64,000 bases of DNA from Macquaria australasica (Eukaryota; Chordata; Actinopteri; Centrarchiformes; Percichthyidae). The stretch covers positions 744,001 to 808,000 of the forward strand of contig SEMN01000203.1 in NCBI GenBank assembly GCA_005408345.1, given 5' to 3'. Positions within the stretch are counted from its first letter, which is position 1. Every line of letters begins with the position of its first letter. Position numbers and translations under genes: made by a program. Under the pieces are notes generated by a model. It saw only the letters and a list, made by a program, of their open reading frames with translations, searched no databases and had not been told where the DNA came from. Below, in pieces: positions 10,760 through 22,495 of the stretch.

Positions 10760-12090
10760 TTAATTAATTTTAATTAGTCATAAATTTCCCCAACACTATA
10801 ACACTTTGGTGCACCGCCCAAGTGTTTTTCACAGCGTGTCAGTTGAATGAGAAGAAAATAAATTATACTGAGAGTTCTCTATCATGCTTTGACATTATCT
10901 ATGGCTGCGCTGCATTCTCAGTCCTCTCAACAATACTTAATTGGACAGAGGACAGTGTGTGTGTCTGTTTCTCTGTCCTCTCAAGGCTCTGTAGCAGAGG
11001 GGTCTATTAGTAAACCAACACTGCCATCTGGTGGAAGAATAAAATAATTGCAGAATCATTCACCATACATAACACACATGAAATTTCAACGCCACATCAT
11101 GCGCATCCACCGCTTCACGACCAGACACTGGGCACAGAGAGGTTTACCAGGAGAAACGGGAAGATTCCTGGCGGGCCAGGCTTGTTGTTGGGCTGTGAGG
11201 GCCGGCAAAAACAATCATTTTGTAAATAGCTCATTTATTTCACACACACATGCAGCAGGGCAGAGAGGCTGCAGAGGAGACAGTGAACTCAGGTGGAGTG
11301 AATGTAAGGTTTGAAGAAGTGATTTTTCCACCTGCTTTGTCTGCAGATGATCTTTTACACAACCACAGCACAAGAGATAGCACTTAGGAAGTTGTATTGT
11401 CAATAACAAAGTTGCAGAAAACAGATCAATACTTTTTATTTTCCTTTTATTTATTCATGTTTGAGGGTTGGATATTTTAGGTTACTCATTTGCACTGAAT
11501 ATAGATTTTGATATTGTAGAAAAAGACATTCTGATGTAGAGGATAGTGCAACACTTAATGTTTTAGGGTTGGAAATGTAAGTTGTACTTTTTGCTCTTTC
11601 ATATTTTATAAATAAATAAATATAAATAATGTGTGTCTGCACTTTTGCAGTGGACTCATATTTGTCAAAAAAAACAATACTTCAGTTGTGAAACTACGCT
11701 TCACTTGCACTGAAAATGTAATGATGACGTCCTAGAAAAATACACATTGTGAATAATAAGGTCGTAAAGAATTATGCACTGTAGCAGATTAATAAAGTAA
11801 AGCTATAACTGTATATCTCCAGCATAATGGGTTGTGAACTAAAGTGAGCTGGTCTGAAGCATGAAACTCCTGGGCTGAAAATGAATCCCACTCCGGCCCT
11901 GCTGGACACCAACCAGATGACACAGCTCTGAATTTTCATATGTTTGGACAATGCAGAGTGAAATGTATCTGCCTGATAAGTCTTCTTGAGGGAAGTTTAG
12001 AAAGAATGAAGAAAGAATCAGTGAGAGTCAGTCCTGTCTCCTGTCCTCCTCCCTCTGCTGCTGTGTCATGTAAATCAAATAATGATTGTC
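10760..12090. other. Unassigned intergenic stretch
   Basis: The sequence is AT-rich with no convincing exon, repeat end or RNA gene. The reading frames in it are short and unremarkable. Confidence 0.35.
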
Positions 12091-12099
12091 TCACAAGGC

Positions 12100-13112
12100 T
12101 TACTTCTTGTTTCCAGTAGGTAGCGCTATGACTATGACTGAATATTGTCATATAGATGTCCTCAGACCTGTAATATTATCCAGCATGAGAAATATGGAGC
12201 ATATTGGATCGTTTACACTCAAGTTACAAGAACGTCCTGTTTCACGGTGGGACATCAAAGTTCAACACCACGTCACGGGCACGCTGTTCAACAAAAACTC
12301 AAGCTTTCAGCAACTTTTCATGGTGAAGGTCTTTAGATTAAACAGCCCAAATTTGAAGAGGATCTGATGAATTTTCTAGGAGGATTTAATCAAAGTACGA
12401 GGCCTGGAAATGGCAAAAATTTCACTAAAAACTGATATTGCTTTCAACATAACTGACTTCCTGTGCGTTATAGGGTATGGCTCCAAGAGGCTTTTTTAAA
12501 AGTCTAGACATGACTCATGTGCCACCCCAATTTCATAAATTTACATCAAATTTTAAGGGGGGGACTTTGATTTTGAAAATTTGTTCACTAGGAGTAGCAT
12601 GTCAGACTATAAGGCGTGTCATTTCCTGCTGTCACTATGACTGTGACTGAAAATTAGCATATAGATGCCTTCGGGGGGGGGTCATGAAACATGGTAAGTT
12701 TGGGGCCTGTACAGTCCAGTTAAAAACCACTTCCTGTTTGATGCCAAAACACGGAAATTCCACGCCAGCCCACGGGCACGCCGTTCAACTTTAATACAAA
12801 ACCTTTTATAACTTTTAGTCACAAAGGTCTTTAGATTGTACTGACCAAATTTGAAGTTGATCCGATCAAAGCACGGAGCTCTCAAATGGCATAAAATGTA
12901 CTAAAAATTCAATGTTTATTAAAAATAACTGACTTCCTGTTGGGTTTAGGGTAGGGCTCTAAGAGTCTGAACATGATACATATGCTCGGGCTGTAATAGT
13001 TCCCTCAGTTACGAACTTGTACAACTTCGTGCTCGGGCCCTAATAATTCCTTCAGTTACGACTTCGTGGTAGGGCCCTAATAATTCCTTCAGTTACGACT
13101 TCGTGCTAGGGC
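12100..13112. repeat. Tandemly duplicated repeat (~510-base units) ending in a 37-bp tandem array
   Basis: Two diverged units begin near 12115 (agcgctatgactatgactga) and 12630 (gctgtcactatgactgtgac). Both run through acgggcacgc(t/c)gttcaac, ggtctttagatt and taactgacttcctgt. The stretch ends with nearly three 37-base repeats containing gggccctaataattcc, at 13035, 13072 and 13109. It looks like a dispersed fish repeat. No coding potential was seen. Confidence 0.6.
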
Positions 13113-13176
13113 CCTAATAATAGCAGCAGCTGTTAAGCAGGAACACAGGGGCAGCAGGTGGCCTGCAACCATAGAT

Positions 13177-13846
13177 AGAATAGAATAGAATGTCTTTGTC
13201 ATTGTACAGGTACAACGAAATTAAAATGCCAATCTTTAAGGTGCTAAAAAGTAATAAATAAGTAAAAACAGCTAAATAAGCAATAAATAAAACATACCAC
13301 ACACAAAACATTAACATTCTGCAGATATTGCACAATCCCTTGATATTGCATCGTGAATTATTTTACAAGAAAATGTTCAGATTTGTTTAGTGTAGTTATG
13401 GCTCTGGCAGAAAAACTGTTCTTCAGCCTGTTAGTCCGTGCTTTTAATGACCTGAAACGTCTGCCTGAGGGCAGCAGTTCAAAGATTGGATGTCCTGGGT
13501 GAGATGGGTCCATGAGAATATTTTGTGCTTTCCTGAGACAGCGGGAACTGTGCAGATCTTCCAGGGAAGGGAGAGGGCAGCCGATAATCTTTTGGGCTGT
13601 GGTGATGACCCGCTGGAGCGCTTTCCTGTCTGCAGCTGTGCAGCTGGAGAACCACATACAGATGCAGTAGGTCAAGATGCTCTCTATGGAGCAACAATAA
13701 AAGGACACCAGCAGATTTTGTGTGAGGTGGTTCCTCCTGAGTACTCTCAGGAAATGCAGCCTCTGCTGTGCCTTCTTGATGATGGCAGTGGTGTTGATGC
13801 TCCAGGTCAGGTCATCCTCTATGTGAATGCCCAGAAAGCGGAAGAT
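13177..13846 (-). mobile_element. Rex1-like LINE 3' fragment inserted in L2 copy 2
   Basis: On the minus strand the coding part is 13708-13358, with ESILTYCICMWFSSCTAADR, QKIIGCPLPSLEDLHSSR, HPGHPIFELLPSGRRFRSL and KNSFSARAITTLN. The 3' end carries tgtctttgtcattgtacagg and an AGAAT-type tail at 13177-13190. L2 3'-UTR sequence stops at ...accatagat (13176) and resumes at ccagactgtacagc (13847). The flanking AGAT at 13173-13176 and 13843-13846 is a plausible target duplication. Confidence 0.75.
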
Positions 13847-13884
13847 CCAGACTGTACAGCTTTGGAGGCAGAAATACCTGCAAT

Positions 13885-13886
13885 AC

Positions 13887-13911
<25 letters not shown>
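13885..13911. repeat. (GA)n microsatellite
   Basis: A pure GA run lies inside the L2 3' UTR. The same position in other L2 copies also carries a GA/CT run (6252-6275, 43160-43185 and 58832-58864), so the run is part of the element. Confidence 0.8.
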
Positions 13912-13918
<7 letters not shown>

Positions 13919-14277
13919 TTACAGGAAACCATTACAGGAAAGGGAAGAAGTCGAGTTAGTAACAAGCATTAATGGGATAAGAGTGCGTACAGGTGCAGAG
14001 GGAGAGGAGGAGAGAGGAGCTCAGTGCATCATAGGAAGTCTCCCGGCAGTCTAGGCCTATAGCAGCATATCTAAGGGGTGGCTCAGGGTTCACCTTAGTC
14101 AGCCCTATTATAAGCTTTCAGACAGGATGTGCCTGATTTTTGCAATGTTACTTAAGTGAAAAAAGGCAGTCCATGAAGTTTGTTTTATGTGGGAGTTAAA
14201 GGACATATCCTGATCAAAGATAACTCCAAGATTCCTTGCGCTGACACTGGAGCCCGGGGCAATGCCACCTAGAGAAA

Positions 14278-15130
14278 CTATATCTTTAGATAATGTGTTT
14301 CGAAGGTGTTCGGGGCCAAGTACAATAACTTCAGAAAATTGCAGGTCATCCAGGTTTTTATGTCCTTAATGCATGCTTGACGTTTAGCTAATTGATTGGT
14401 TTCATCTGTCTTGATCGATAAATATAATTGGGTATCATCTGCATAACAATGAAAATTTATGGAGCCCTTCCTAATAATATTGCCTAAAGGAAGCATATGT
14501 AAGGTGAATAGAATTGGTCCAAGCACAGAACCTTGTGGAACTCCGTGACTAACTTTGGCATGCATAGGATTCATCGTTAACATGTACGAACTGATATCGA
14601 TCTGATAAATAGGATTTAAACCAGCTTAGTGCGGTGCATTTAATGCCAATTAAATGTTCTAGTCTCTGTAATAGAATGTGATGGTCAATGGTATCGAATG
14701 CGGCACTAAGATCTAACAAGACAAGTACAGAGATAAGTCCTTTGTCTGATGCAATTAGAATGTCATTTGTAACTATCAGTGCTGTCTCTGTGCTATGATG
14801 CACTCTAAATCCTGACTGAAAATCCTCAAATAGCTTATTGTTGTGTAGAAAGTCACACAACTGATTGGCGACTGCTTTCTCAAGGATCTTAGAGAGAAGG
14901 GGAGGGTTAGATATAGGTCTATAATTTGACAAAACCCCTGGATCAAGAGTGGGCTTTTTAAGAAGAGGCTTAATTGCAGCTACTTTAAAGGACTGTGGCA
15001 CATAGCCTTTTAATAAGGACAGATTGATCATATCTAGTAAACAAGTGCTAACTAAGGGTAAAACTTCTTTAAGCAGCCTAGTTGGGACGGGGTCTAAGAG
15101 ACACGTTGATGGCTTAGATGAAGAAATCAT
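14278..15130 (-). pseudogene. L2-like RT, copy 2
   Basis: Two overlapping frames (15130-14549 and 14583-14278) together span the RT fingers and palm: LSNYRPISNPPLLSK, LLDLSAAFDTIDHH (motif A), HGVPQGSVLGPILFT (motif B), FHCYADDTQLYLS (motif C). The frame changes near 14560, where copy 1 reads continuously, and the sequence after motif D is shortened. The catalytic aspartates survive, but the protein cannot be made whole from this copy. Confidence 0.75.
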
Positions 15131-15239
15131 TGAAGATTCCTGTGTTTGAAGATAAGTCAGTACCGGCTGAGGGCAGAAGGTGCTGAATTTTGTCTCTTAT
15201 AGTTAGAATTTTATCATTAAAGAAGCTCATGAAGTCATT

Positions 15240-15240
15240 A

Positions 15241-15284
<44 letters not shown>

Positions 15285-15333
15285 CAGGTTTGAAAATTTC
15301 CCCGCTGTGGGACAATTAAAGGCTTATCTTATC
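15240..15333. mobile_element. Short AT-repeat insertion with LINE/SINE-like tail in L2 copy 2
   Basis: About 94 bases are absent from copy 1: an (AT)n run at 15243-15282, then cccgctgtgggacaattaaa and a TATCTTATCTTATT tail. L2 sequence is ...gtcatta before and ctaccgagatc after, with ATTA on both sides. The tail resembles the 3' ends of several fish retroposons. It could be a severely 5'-truncated LINE or SINE copy. Confidence 0.55.
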
Positions 15334-15658
15334 TTATTACTACCGAGATCTATAGGAATACATGGCTCAACAGAGCTGTGCCTCTGTTAGTCTGATTACA
15401 GTGCTGAACAGAAACCTGGGGTTGTTCTTATTTTCCTCTATTAATGATGAGTAGTAGGCTGCTCTAGCATTACGGAGGGCCTTCTTATAAATTGACTATC
15501 TTGCCTTGCTAAACGTGATTCTTCCAGATTGGTGGAACGCCATTTCCTTTCAAGTTTTCACGATGTTTGCTTTAATTTGTAGGTTTGCGGGTTATACCAT
15601 GGAGCTAACCTCCTCTGTTTTATTATCTTCTTTTTTAGAGGGGCAATAGATTCGAGTG

Positions 15659-16416
15659 TCATTCGCAGTGTGCCTGCAGCACTATCAACAAGATTTGGGA
15701 GGGACTAAAGTTAGCATAGGAGTCATCTGTTATATTAAGATAAGGCATTGAATTAAATGCTGATGTAATCACTTCATTAAATTTAGCTACAGCACTATCA
15801 GATAGACATCTAGTGTAGGAATGTTTGCCTAATGGTGTGTAGTCCAGTAATAGGAATTCAAAAGTTATTAAATAATGGTCTGATAAAAAAGAATTCTGTG
15901 GAAAGACTATTAGATGTTCTTGTCTGTGGCATTGAAATTGAACAAGGTCGAGGGTGTGGTTAAAACAGTGAGTGGGTTTATGTACACTCTGACAGAAGCC
16001 AATCGAATCTAATAATGAGGTAAACGCAGCACTAAGGCTATCATTTTCTACATCCACATGAATATTAAAATCACCTACAATAATTCCGTTTTAAGGACTA
16101 AACCTGATAAGTACTCTGAGAATTCAGATAAAAATTCAGAATACAGTCCAGGAGCTCGGTACAATATAACAAATAGAATTGGCTGTAGTGTTTATCATGT
16201 TGGGTGTGAAAGACTAAGAACAAAGCTTTCGAATGAGTTATAATTCAGTTTAGGTTTAGGTTTGATTAATAGACTTGAGTCGAAGATAGCTGCAACTCCA
16301 CCTCCTCGGCCTGTGCCTTGAGGAATGTGAGTATTAATGTGACTGGGGGGAGTGGATTCATTTAGGCTAACATATTCATCATGACAGCCAGGTTTCAGTA
16401 AGACAAAATAAATCAA
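15659..16416 (-). pseudogene. L2-like endonuclease remnants, copy 2
   Basis: The minus-strand frames at 16416-16195 and 16057-15659 match the endonuclease and its C-terminal part. The first has YVSLNESTPPSHINTHIPQG and GRGGGVAAIFDSS. The second has LDLVQFQCH and FLSDHYLITFEF, with the D-H motif that is frame-shifted in copy 1. The GDFN motif lies between them across a small deletion near 16085. It is a relic. Confidence 0.65.
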
Positions 16417-16446
16417 TATTATGATCTGATATTTACTAGAACAGCT

Positions 16447-16785
16447 TTAGATGCCTCCCTGGCTTTTCGGCTGCTCGGGAGTTGCTGGGAGACGGCTAGC
16501 AGAAGCTACCTTTGGTTGGCTCGCACTGGCTAGGGGCTGGCTAACTACAGCTGACTGACTTTCCGTGGTGCGGAGCTGCAATTCTAACTCGCTGAGCCTC
16601 GTCTCCAACACGGTGAATAAAGTACATTTGTTACACATACCATTATCGCTAAAGGAGGCAGAGGAATAACTAGACATTTGACACACCAAGCAAGAGAGAG
16701 AAGGAGTGGGAGGGAGAGAGAAGCCATTGCTAACTGAGCTAAAAGCTAAACTACAGTAGCAAGCAATTAAATAGTGTTTAAACAA
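16447..16785 (-). pseudogene. L2-like ORF1 N-terminal part, copy 2
   Basis: This 112-residue frame parallels 10439-10149: CLVCQMSSYSSASFSDNGMC, then CNKC, then LFTVLETRLSELELQLRTTE. It joins directly to endonuclease-region sequence at ~16445, so the whole esterase domain has been deleted. Confidence 0.65.
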
Positions 16786-17354
16786 TTGTGGGATTAGTGG
16801 AAAGTCGCTAACAAGAGAGAGCTATGAGTGCTTAAACAGAACTAGTGTACACTCAAATGTATAGCGGGTAATTAGCCGCTATAGTGAAGAAAATAACAAA
16901 ATTAACTGGGTTTAGCTAGAGCAGCAAAATTTGCTACCAGTAACACAGAAGCACCGGCAACCAGAAATGAAACAATACGTTTACCTCAGCACGTCTCCTC
17001 CTCCTCCTCCTCTCCGTTCTGCTGCAGTGTAGCGTTGTTGCTAGCCAAAGACAGTTACATTAGGGTACAATGTTAGGCAAGTTACTTTCAAAATGTAATA
17101 ATTACTAGTTACTTTCATTTGAAAGATCTGGCCCTTTCATGCATTCACATGAAGTGGTTACCACTTTGTATTAAAATTGCCCAACTATATCAACAATAGT
17201 GTGATGACTACTATTCATTTTCAATGAGAGGCGAGCGGGCAGGTAGGAAGGTGTGGGCAATCTGACAGGCGGAGCAACAAGTGGGCACAGGCAGAGTGAC
17301 AAGTGGGCACAACTGTCGCAGTCGTGGTTGTCTCACACACACGCCCGTCTGCTG

Positions 17355-17842
17355 CAAGGACTGTGGTCTTTCAGTTTGAGAGCATGATTTATTGATTTCA
17401 TGTTCAGATTTTGTAATACTCTCCCTCAAAACCCTGTTCTCTCACTTAAATAGCCCCTGCTTGTGCTTGGATTTGCTCTGCTTCTGCTCAAACTATATGC
17501 TTGCACTCAGGTATACTGTTTACACACAGATTTCCTGCGCTCCAGCTTTAGACCTTCTCCTCGCACTCAGCCTGCTTCTGTGCGCTCATGAAATGTCTGC
17601 TCTCAGATTTCTGCTCTTCTCTCAGATTTTTTGTGCAACAACCCTGTCAAAATTCCCCAACCAATAGAATGCCAGCTGTAGTGTTAACCAATGAAATCAT
17701 CGCTGCCTCGTTGCGGGTGCGTTCGCATTACTTCTTACAGCGTCCCATATGGGTGTGAGAGCAGGGTTTTCAGGGAGAGTATGACAAAATCTGAACATGA
17801 AATCAATAAATCATGCTCTCAAACTGAAAGACCACGCTCTTG
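17355..17842. mobile_element. MITE with ~90-bp terminal inverted repeats
   Basis: The left arm (17355-17445) and right arm (17755-17842) are near-perfect reverse complements. Shared stretches include GTGGTCTTTCAGTTTGAGAG, CATGATTTATTGATTTCATG and TTCAGATTTTGT. The ~310-base interior has no convincing reading frame. The superfamily is not assigned because I cannot identify a clear target duplication at CAAG/CTTG. Confidence 0.75.
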
Positions 17843-17844
17843 AT

Positions 17845-19025
17845 TAAAGATAGGAAAAAAGTCCCATATTTCCAAGGCATTGTCACTGTTGGTCATGTGA
17901 GCGAGCCCGAGACCAAGCAGTTGGGAGGCGGGGTTAAAGGAAATGCTAGTGTGCTTGCTCTATGGGCTATGCGGAAGATCAGAGTAATTTTATACCCAGA
18001 AGTCGAACTTTTTTGGCTTCATGCATCACTGAGCAACTTTCATAGGAATGAACGGGGCCCCACCTCCGACGATGTATCCAGTTCTCTTTATACATCCATG
18101 GATAGAACTGCCAGACCAGTGAAGCCATTTAAGCAGCCATTTTAACGGTGCGTAGAGAAATTGTCTTGTGTGTTTTTCGTCATCTGATCGGCTCTTCTGA
18201 TTGGTCTTTTATAGAGACCAATCAATCAGAGCACCCTTTTCTAACTGTTATCGGGACATAAACGGGAGGGCTTTCACGTGGCAGAACATCGGTGCAAGAC
18301 TGGATGAATCAGGTAATGTCACGTATAGTTTTAACTTAAGCTGTTATTTAGTTATAGACGCTTTCTTGCAATATTTTCTAGAAGATATAGCTTATTTTAA
18401 TATGTTGCTATAGCCTAAGAAAATACAGTAGGCTACCGGCAGGGATACAGTAGTCAACAGAAGGTGGTTACCACGCATAGAGTGCCTAGTGTTTACTCGC
18501 GGAGCACTTGTCTGCCTGTCTGTTCAAAAACTGCTTGTGGTTTTATGCCTGGCTAACAAAATACAAAAACGCCTGCCACACTGTACACCCCTTACATTGT
18601 GTTCACAGTACATATTCAAAAGTAGCAGGCTGTCTCTTTTCTCACAATTGCACCTCGAGTTTGAAGCTTGAAGGCATGTTTAGCATTGTGCCCGTAAAAT
18701 ACGTACTCAGCTCTGATTGGGCAGTTATTTCTTCATGTTGCCACTATACTGTATATAGTTGAACAATTGTCAACCTCCCCATGTTGCATGTTGCTCTTTG
18801 TTGGTGAAGTGTGTAACTCTGCTGCCAGTAGACTTGTCATGTTTGCGATTGGTTATATGCTGCAAACCCCACCCCTTTCATGTTAACACGCTCATGGCTA
18901 GATTAGGAAACCCTGGGTTGACTTACCGAGCTGATAACCACCATAATGTGACCGCTTAGCGTGATCGCAGTTGTTAGGCTTAGTGAAGCCAGATAAGGAA
19001 AAGATATCCTGGGTACGCTGAAATT
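17845..19025. other. Unassigned repeat-like intergenic stretch
   Basis: No exon or coding relic is recognised. Phrases such as cccagaagtcgaactttttt look like dispersed-repeat sequence, but I see no second copy in this window. Confidence 0.3.
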
Positions 19026-19029
19026 GCTT

Positions 19030-19375
19030 TGTAGTACAGGCCTTGGGGCTGCAGACCAATTGGCAGGTTAATCAGCAGCATTGGACACACCTGGGCCCGG
19101 TGTGCCCCATGCATATAGCCAGAGCAGCAGCCAGTCCTTTGCAGATCTCCTCTCACCACACACCTCTGCGTTGCTTGCGTTTGTTACCTTTTCTTTGTTT
19201 TCACAGCATAACATCCATACAGCACATTTTCACTCATTCACTCCCTACACTACTGACTTTACAGATTCCTCTCACTTATTTGTTTTGATTATTTTGTTGT
19301 TAATAAATTACTTTGTTGTTTAGTATACCCATGTGTCTCCTGTTTTTGTTGCAGCCTCAGAGCCGGGTCGTGACA
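19030..19375 (+). mobile_element. Candidate LTR of a Ty3/gypsy element
   Basis: The segment starts TGTAGTACAGG and ends GGGTCGTGACA, giving TG...CA ends. It contains an AATAAA at about 19302-19307 and lies just upstream, on the same strand, of gag/protease remains. A second LTR is not found in the window. The left boundary is a guess. Confidence 0.35.
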
Positions 19376-19559
19376 ATGTTGGCTAATGTTATGTGAGCAT
19401 GGTTTATTGTCGCTAACGTTACTTACAGTTCTGAGGCAGGGATTATGAGCTGGCTGACACAAAAAGCAATAAAAAAGAACTGACTGACAGTAGGCCTACG
19501 TTTAACAGCTGGCAAGTTAAGTAACTAGCTGTTTCACTTTACCCAAAGCAATTAAAAAC

Positions 19560-20410
19560 CACAAATGGACAGCCACTGTCCAGCAATGTTACTACCTATA
19601 TAAATGAGCGTAAAGTCAAAACTACAGACGAGTATGTCCTGATGCACAAGACTGAGTTTGAGTCCTGTACTTGTGATGCTGGTGTTAAGGTGCAGTCGGG
19701 GAAGTGGTCTGATGACTAGGCTGGTAGGTCAGAACGGCTTTTGGGAGGACAGTCTGATGCTGAAGTGTGTATGTATTGTAAGGAAAGGGGCACTGGAAAG
19801 CTGAATGCTATATAAGCAATGAGCAAGCGTAGTGGGGATGTGCATGTTAAATCTGCCGCGCTGGCCGTCTCTCTGAACTGTGCCAGGTTCTGCTCTGTCT
19901 TGTGGCCAGGTAGATATGAAAGCCAGGCTAAGCTTTCAGATTACCAACTGTATGTGTCAGATGGCTTCCTGTCATTAATAGGGAGTTCTGTAAGAGTGCC
20001 GGTTAAGATCTTGAGGGATACTGGTCCCTTGGATTAATTTCTTTTGGCCTCTGTTCTGCCGTTCTCTAAGGAGCGTAAGACTGGTGATGTTATCCCGGCC
20101 CTTGATATGGGTATGGAGGTATTTCCAGTTCCACTAAATACGTTGATGCTAGAGTGTGATTTGGTGAAGGGTGAGGTTATGATGGGTGTGCGCCCCGCAC
20201 TGCCGATTAAAGGTATAGCTGTCATTCTAGGAAACTGTCTGGCTGGTAGTTGCGTCTGGGCCAGTGTTCCCCCACCACCTGTTCTTACATCCTCACCTTC
20301 TATTTCAGAACAGCCTGAATGTTTTCAGTTGTATCCCATAGCTCCTGTTACGCGGACCACGAGCAGAGATGACATAGCGCGAATGCCTGACTTTAGTAAG
20401 CCTAATGAGA
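19560..20410 (+). pseudogene. Ty3/gypsy gag zinc knuckle and protease remnant
   Basis: Near 19768-19815 the plus strand reads C-M-Y-C-K-E-R-G, the start of a CCHC zinc knuckle whose end is damaged. Frames at 19819-20037 and 20044-20571 follow. The first ends VPVKILRDTGPLD, containing the D-T/S-G protease active-site motif. The second has VLPFSK, VPLNTLMLECDLVKGEV and GVRPALPIKGIAVILGN, with the hydrophobic-hydrophobic-G-N element near the C terminus of retroviral-type proteases. A stop at 20035-20037 and missing RT, RNase H and integrase make it an inert fragment. Sequence beyond ~20410 switches to the foldback repeat. Confidence 0.65.
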
Positions 20411-20449
20411 AAAAGAATCCCTGGTATGACCGTAAGTCTGAGCATTGCA

Positions 20450-20990
20450 AAAGTGCTCCACAAGTTAAAAGGAAGCTCCTTTTTTGTCCGATCTCTGTAC
20501 GCATAACTGCTTGTCTCATAGAGCTCTCGGTGCCCACATACCGCTACAATAAATTTGTCCTCCATTTCTGACTCAACATCCAAACGTTAGTGACATCAGG
20601 CACGTCAGGAGAATCTCAACACCGATTGCTTTTTGCAACACAGCGTCATGCGAATTTATTTCCCGAGTTGAAAATTTTCAACCCAGTAGATCACCTCCTT
20701 TGGCATCTGCAAATGGGCTGCAATGACTGCAACGTAATCCTTGCGGGCAATTGCGCCCGTAAAAAGTACGTGCACAAAAAGTGCTTGTTTTTGCCACTGA
20801 CTGTTATTCGAAGTGTCTGACAACATTATGGAAAGGATCCCTACAGAGACAGACCGTTTTGTTAAAGAGTAAGATCCTTTTTGTTTAACCAGAAACAAAG
20901 TCTCGCTCAAGGAAAAGTCTCGCTCTGAAATCTCGTGAGAGGTTGAGTTGTTGCAGGAAGACAAAGACAAATATACTTTTTAGTGGTCTG
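20450..20990 (+). repeat. Dispersed foldback repeat, copy B
   Basis: This is the partner of 120-600. The outer parts align in the same orientation. The interior (about 20898-20963, aagtctcgctcaaggaaaag ... gttgcaggaagac) is the reverse complement of copy A's 464-530. The second arm of the enclosing inverted repeat is reduced in this copy. Confidence 0.6.
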
Positions 20991-21830
20991 TATGACCGAT
21001 GAGCTTATATCTTTTGGGTTTAGAGTTTTGCTACCTGACCTGAACCTGATGGCTCAACAAAGAATCAGGTTTCTGGTGGCAATTTTGTTGTGTAAAATGT
21101 CAGATTAAGTTCTTATTTTCAAATGTAATTTATTACATTACATATATCTGACTGTACCATCTGTGTCCATGCGTTGCTAGCCATTTTGTTGCGTTAGCCT
21201 GTTGAATTAACAGTCACCAGGAAAGGAATAAAGCAAAAATATACTGAAGCTTCAGGTTTGCGTGTCAAATTTGGCTGTATACGAGTTCAGTCAAGTCAGG
21301 TGTTTTGTTCTTATTTTCACTGTTGTTGATGACTGTTAATTTGTAATTTTCTGTTTTCCTTTACACTAGTAACTGTGGTTGGAAGATTTTTTTGGTGAAA
21401 GGTCTTGAGCAGAGTGGACTGTGAAGGGGACACTGAGCAGTTAGAGTGTCAGATGTGTTACATAACACCCTGCCTGCAGATAAATAATACACTGCAGGCC
21501 TCCCTCACAGGCTCCACTGATCAATAATTGAAGTCTCATGTTCAGGACATGAAACCTTTTGGAGGCTGATCCATTGTGGGCTGAACTTACACTGCTCTGA
21601 TTGTTCCCCACCAATCCACATTTTGTTTTGCTTTTTCATTTTTCACCTTGAGATACACAGTACAGTCTACTCAGTCACCTTTTTAGATTAGTTTTAAAAT
21701 ACTAACATTTTATCTTCAGTAAATTCAGGGCAAGACTTTGGTGTCAACTTTATATGTACATGTATATATGTATATGTACATACTATATGTATAACTTGTA
21801 TTTTTTGTTTGGATTGTTTTTGTTCTGCAG
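20991..21830. other. Region upstream of spin1; no element recognised
   Basis: The sequence is AT-rich with no coding relic. It may contain promoter or 5'-intron sequence of spin1, but I cannot locate a TATA box or initiator with confidence. Confidence 0.3.
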
Positions 21831-21905
21831 ATGAGCAGCCTGAATCCTGAAAACACAGAAAACTGCTAAACATCTCATCAACACTCCTGAATACTGGAGA
21901 CTGGG
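21831..21905 (+). other. spin1: Possible spin1 5' UTR exon
   Basis: A pyrimidine-rich tract ends in ttttgttctgcag at 21830, a good acceptor. CTGG/gtaaat at 21905-21906 is an acceptable donor. The segment holds a 13-codon upstream ORF starting ATGAGCAGCCTG. Spindlin genes commonly have non-coding 5' exons, but this placement rests only on splice-site appearance. Confidence 0.3.
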
Positions 21906-22455
21906 TAAATACTGTTAAACCTGCATTTATCTTTTACTTTTACTAATTTGTCTATAAGTTTAGATGAAAGAGCAGATAGACACTGATTGACTGGAAGTCT
22001 TTGTGCTAAGCTAATAAGAAGATGGTAATGCAGCGTTCCAGCATGCAGCTTCAGACAAATTAATATCCTCATCAAGAAATCCTGATATTTAACATCAAGC
22101 TGAATATTTGTGACCAGTTAGTAATGATTCATAGTCAACATGACACAAAATGATGCTCTCTGTCAGCAGTTTGTTACACTAGATGAGGTCTGTTGATGTT
22201 GTTGTAATTCCTGCTTGTCACCAGTAGATGCCAGTAAAGGTCATAAATGATGTGATTTCATCCCAGTAAGATAGGATCCATGGGCAGATTTCAGCTGTTT
22301 TTTGCGGCTAGTAGTCATTTTGTTATTTCTCACAGGAGATAATGTGTTCTCTGTTTTTCTCCTCCTGTTTTCTCCTCCTGTTGTTTAAGCCCTGGACAGG
22401 TTTGTATTGTAGCTGTGTGGCTGGGCTGCCTGGCTGCCTCCCAGCCTCCAGATGA

Positions 22456-22495
22456 ATGAAGAGCACTCCGGAACACAGAGAGACAGCTGATGCAG
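22456..22495 (+). CDS. spin1: spin1 coding exon 1
   Basis: It starts ATGAAGAGCACTCCG (MKSTPEHRETADA) and ends phase 1 at GATGCAG/gtcag. An ATG four bases upstream (22452) opens a frame that stops after 12 codons, so 22456 is chosen. The downstream continuation (GHAGVSANMMKK) matches the known spindlin N terminus. Confidence 0.85.

Larger units (their letters stand above)
13113..17010 (-). mobile_element. L2/Maui-like LINE, copy 2 (with internal deletion and two insertions)
   Basis: This is the same family and strand as copy 1. It keeps part of the 3' UTR (13113-13176 and 13847-14120), RT (15130-14278), linker, endonuclease (16416-15659), the N-terminal part of ORF1 (16785-16447) and the leader. 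The 3' tail is missing. Near 14118 the sequence jumps past about 475 bases that copy 1 has at ~6460-6935. The esterase is also missing between ~16445 and 16440. A Rex1 fragment interrupts the 3' UTR and a short AT-rich insertion interrupts the linker. Confidence 0.8.

Noticed and set aside
13490..13972. 160-codon plus-strand open frame
   Set aside because: It is antisense to the Rex1 RT relic and runs across the Rex1/L2 junction into a GA microsatellite.
22452..22491. First ATG of spin1 at 22452
   Set aside because: That frame stops after 12 codons; the ATG at 22456 continues in phase into the conserved N terminus.
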